NCBI GenBank assembly: GCA_958404085.1
Contig: CATXZX010000004.1
Coordinates: 1 to 16,369 of the forward strand
DNA from: an uncultured Prevotellaceae bacterium
GTDB lineage: Bacteria; Bacteroidota; Bacteroidia; Bacteroidales; Bacteroidaceae
DNA length: 16,369 nt
Direction: 5' to 3'
Numbering within the stretch: the stretch's first letter is position 1; every line of letters starts with the position of its first letter. Shown piece after piece: positions 14,666-16,369 of the stretch. The notes below the pieces were generated by a model that saw nothing but the letters and a program-made list of their open reading frames with translations, had not been told where the DNA came from and did not search any database. A program made the translations under genes and the position numbers.

Positions 14666-16369
14666 ATGAGAAAAAAGTTAGTATGTTTCTTATGGGTTGT
14701 TTTTGTGCTTGCTGCCAGTGGCGTTGCTTTGGCTTTTGTTGCAATAGCGAAGGGGCGGATTGGCTACATGCCACAAATTACAGAACTTCAGAATCCGATA
14801 AGCCGTTTTGCATCACAAGTTTTTTCTGATGATGGAAAATTATTGGGAACATGGTCGCGAAGCGAGAACCGTATATTCGTCAATTATAATGATATCTCGC
14901 CTTATATGTTCCAAGCCCTGATAGCGACAGAAGACATCCGTTTCTACAACCATTCGGGTATTGACATTCGGGCATTGGGGCGTGCTGTCATCAAACGCGG
15001 CATACTGGGAAATGAGAATGCCGGTGGCGGGAGTACCATTACGCAGCAATTGGCCAAACAACTTTATTCTACGACAGCAAACAGTACGACAGAGCGTATG
15101 TTTCAAAAACCTATCGAATGGGTTATTGCGGTCGAATTGGAGCGTAATTATACGAAGGAAGAAATACTGACTTTGTATTTAAACTATTTTGATTTTCTGC
15201 ACAATGCAGTCGGAATAAAAACCGCAGCCAATACCTATTTCAGCAAATTGCCGCGCGACCTCTCCATTGTCGAAGCGGCTACATTGGTCGGCATGTGCAA
15301 GAATCCGTCGTTCTATAATCCGGTGCGTAATCTGGAACGCTGTCGCGAACGTCGGAATGTGGTTCTTTCGCAGATGCACAAGGCCGGTTATATTTCTAAG
15401 GCCGAGTATCTGGATTTGAGTGATAAGCCTTTGGAATTGAAGTTTCATCGGATTGACCATAAAGAAGGGGCGGCGACGTATTTCCGGGAATACCTTCGTC
15501 AAGTCCTGATGGCCGAAAAACCGAATAAGAATAACTATGAATCATGGCAGCGACAAATCTATTATGAAGATTCGCTGGCGTGGGAAACCGATCCGTTATA
15601 CGGATGGTGCAATAAGAACACGAAGAAAAATGGCGAACACTATAACATTTATACAGACGGACTTCGAATCCACACGACAATCGATTCGCGTATGCAGAAA
15701 TATGCCGAGGAGGTTGTGCAAAGTCATGTAGCCGGTTATTTGCAACCCCTTTTCGATAAAGAAAAACGTAAATCTCCTACAGCCCCGTACTCATCAGCCT
15801 TGTCAAAGGCGGAAGTTGATAAAATTCTGACGAAGGCCATGAAATTGAGTGACCGTTATCGGAGCATGAAGAAACAGGGGTATAGTGAAGAGGAAATCCG
15901 TCGTGCCTTCAACAAGAAAGAACGCATGTCTATCTTTACGTATCACGGTGAGGTCGATACCGTCATGTCGCCGATGGATTCCATTCGCTATTATAAAGGA
16001 TTCTTGCGTGCGGGTTTTATGAGTATGGACCCGCGTAACGGTTATGTGAAGGCCTATGTCGGTGGGCTCAATTATTCGCATTTCCAATATGACATGTGTA
16101 TGAAGGGAAGGCGTCAAGTCGGGTCAACCATCAAGCCATTCCTTTACACCCTTGCCATGGAGAACGGGTATACACCGTGCGACGAAGTGCCCAATGTGCA
16201 GCAAACATATACGGTGGCAGGAGGAAAAACATGGACTCCACGCAATGACAGCCGTTCGCATTATGGTGAAATGGTGACATTGAGATGGGGATTGTCTCAA
16301 TCTAATAACTGGATCTCCGCTTACCTGATGAGCAAGCTCAATCCCGAAGCGTTTGTGCGGCTGATACAT
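14666..16369 (+). CDS. Class A penicillin-binding protein (PBP1A type), 3' part missing
   Basis: Bifunctional peptidoglycan synthase anchored in the inner membrane: a glycosyltransferase polymerises lipid II and a transpeptidase cross-links stems. The frame is open for 568 codons to the edge. A short cytoplasmic N-terminus (MRKKL) leads into one helix (about 6-27). The GT51 domain shows EDIRFYNHSGID with catalytic E89, GGSTITQQLAKQL (121-133), RMFQKPIE (R144, K148, E151), and EEILTLYLNYF. After a linker, the transpeptidase shows the catalytic serine S487 in GSTIKPF (S487, K490) and the SxN motif S546-N547-N548. The KTG motif would be past the edge. Serine spacing resembles E. coli PBP1a (S473), so no large insertion. 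ATG 14666 gives a well-formed signal anchor. Naming as mrcA, ponA or pbpC-like is left open. Confidence 0.95.
   Translation, partial: MRKKLVCFLWVVFVLAASGVALAFVAIAKGRIGYMPQITELQNPISRFASQVFSDDGKLLGTWSRSENRIFVNYNDISPYMFQALIATEDIRFYNHSGIDIRALGRAVIKRGILGNENAGGGSTITQQLAKQLYSTTANSTTERMFQKPIEWVIAVELERNYTKEEILTLYLNYFDFLHNAVGIKTAANTYFSKLPRDLSIVEAATLVGMCKNPSFYNPVRNLERCRERRNVVLSQMHKAGYISKAEYLDLSDKPLELKFHRIDHKEGAATYFREYLRQVLMAEKPNKNNYESWQRQIYYEDSLAWETDPLYGWCNKNTKKNGEHYNIYTDGLRIHTTIDSRMQKYAEEVVQSHVAGYLQPLFDKEKRKSPTAPYSSALSKAEVDKILTKAMKLSDRYRSMKKQGYSEEEIRRAFNKKERMSIFTYHGEVDTVMSPMDSIRYYKGFLRAGFMSMDPRNGYVKAYVGGLNYSHFQYDMCMKGRRQVGSTIKPFLYTLAMENGYTPCDEVPNVQQTYTVAGGKTWTPRNDSRSHYGEMVTLRWGLSQSNNWISAYLMSKLNPEAFVRLIH

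Noticed and set aside
15803..16117. 104-codon minus-strand frame opposite the PBP gene
   Set aside because: Antisense shadow of the transpeptidase-linker region; His/Thr-rich composition from complementing PBP codons.
1..16369. CRISPR arrays, tRNA or rRNA genes, insertion sequences, phage or defence genes
   Set aside because: I saw no regularly spaced repeats, no tRNA-like folds, no transposase or integrase motifs, and nearly all the sequence is explained by conserved housekeeping genes.

Overview
The window looks like ordinary core chromosome of a member of the Bacteroidota, most likely Bacteroidales. Four things point there. Several promoters match the Bacteroidota sigma-factor pattern TAnnTTTG with an upstream TTTG-like box about 19 bases away. 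Start codons lack strong Shine-Dalgarno sequences. There is a very long TamB-type protein. There is also a full Na+-translocating NADH:quinone oxidoreductase operon. I see no tRNA, rRNA, CRISPR array, insertion sequence, phage gene or defence gene.

Layout. Positions 1-771 (minus strand) hold the N-terminal 257 codons of enolase (eno), with its own promoter. A gene-poor stretch of about 400 bases follows, containing the strong hairpin that ends the next transcription unit. Positions 1170-3652 (minus) carry rpiB and tkt, two pentose-phosphate enzymes whose genes overlap as TAATG; tkt has a near-consensus promoter. Positions 3745-8073 (minus, probably extending to about 8139-8151) encode a TamB/DUF490 protein of the envelope. 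Its membrane anchor is encoded upstream of the first usable start codon. Positions 8152-8474 are a divergent intergenic region with inverted repeats and a doubtful 75-codon frame. Positions 8475-14311 (plus) are nqrABCDEF, tightly packed and ended by a hairpin with a T tract. Positions 14312-14665 are a gene-free, hairpin-rich region with an imperfect direct repeat. From 14666 to the end (plus) runs a partial class A penicillin-binding protein (PBP1A type).

Function. Enolase serves lower glycolysis; transketolase and RpiB serve the non-oxidative pentose-phosphate branch. NQR oxidises NADH, reduces the quinone pool and exports Na+, giving the sodium gradient typical of these gut-type anaerobes. 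TamB is expected in envelope biogenesis and the PBP in peptidoglycan synthesis. All cofactor-binding residues I could check in NqrB-F are present except for one conservative change in the NqrB flavinylation motif, so the complex should be functional if an ApbE flavin transferase is encoded elsewhere.

I did not find a convincing new biological system. The points most worth a second look are the missing conventional start codon of tamB, the structured divergent region at 8152-8410, and the repeat-bearing region at 14333-14473.
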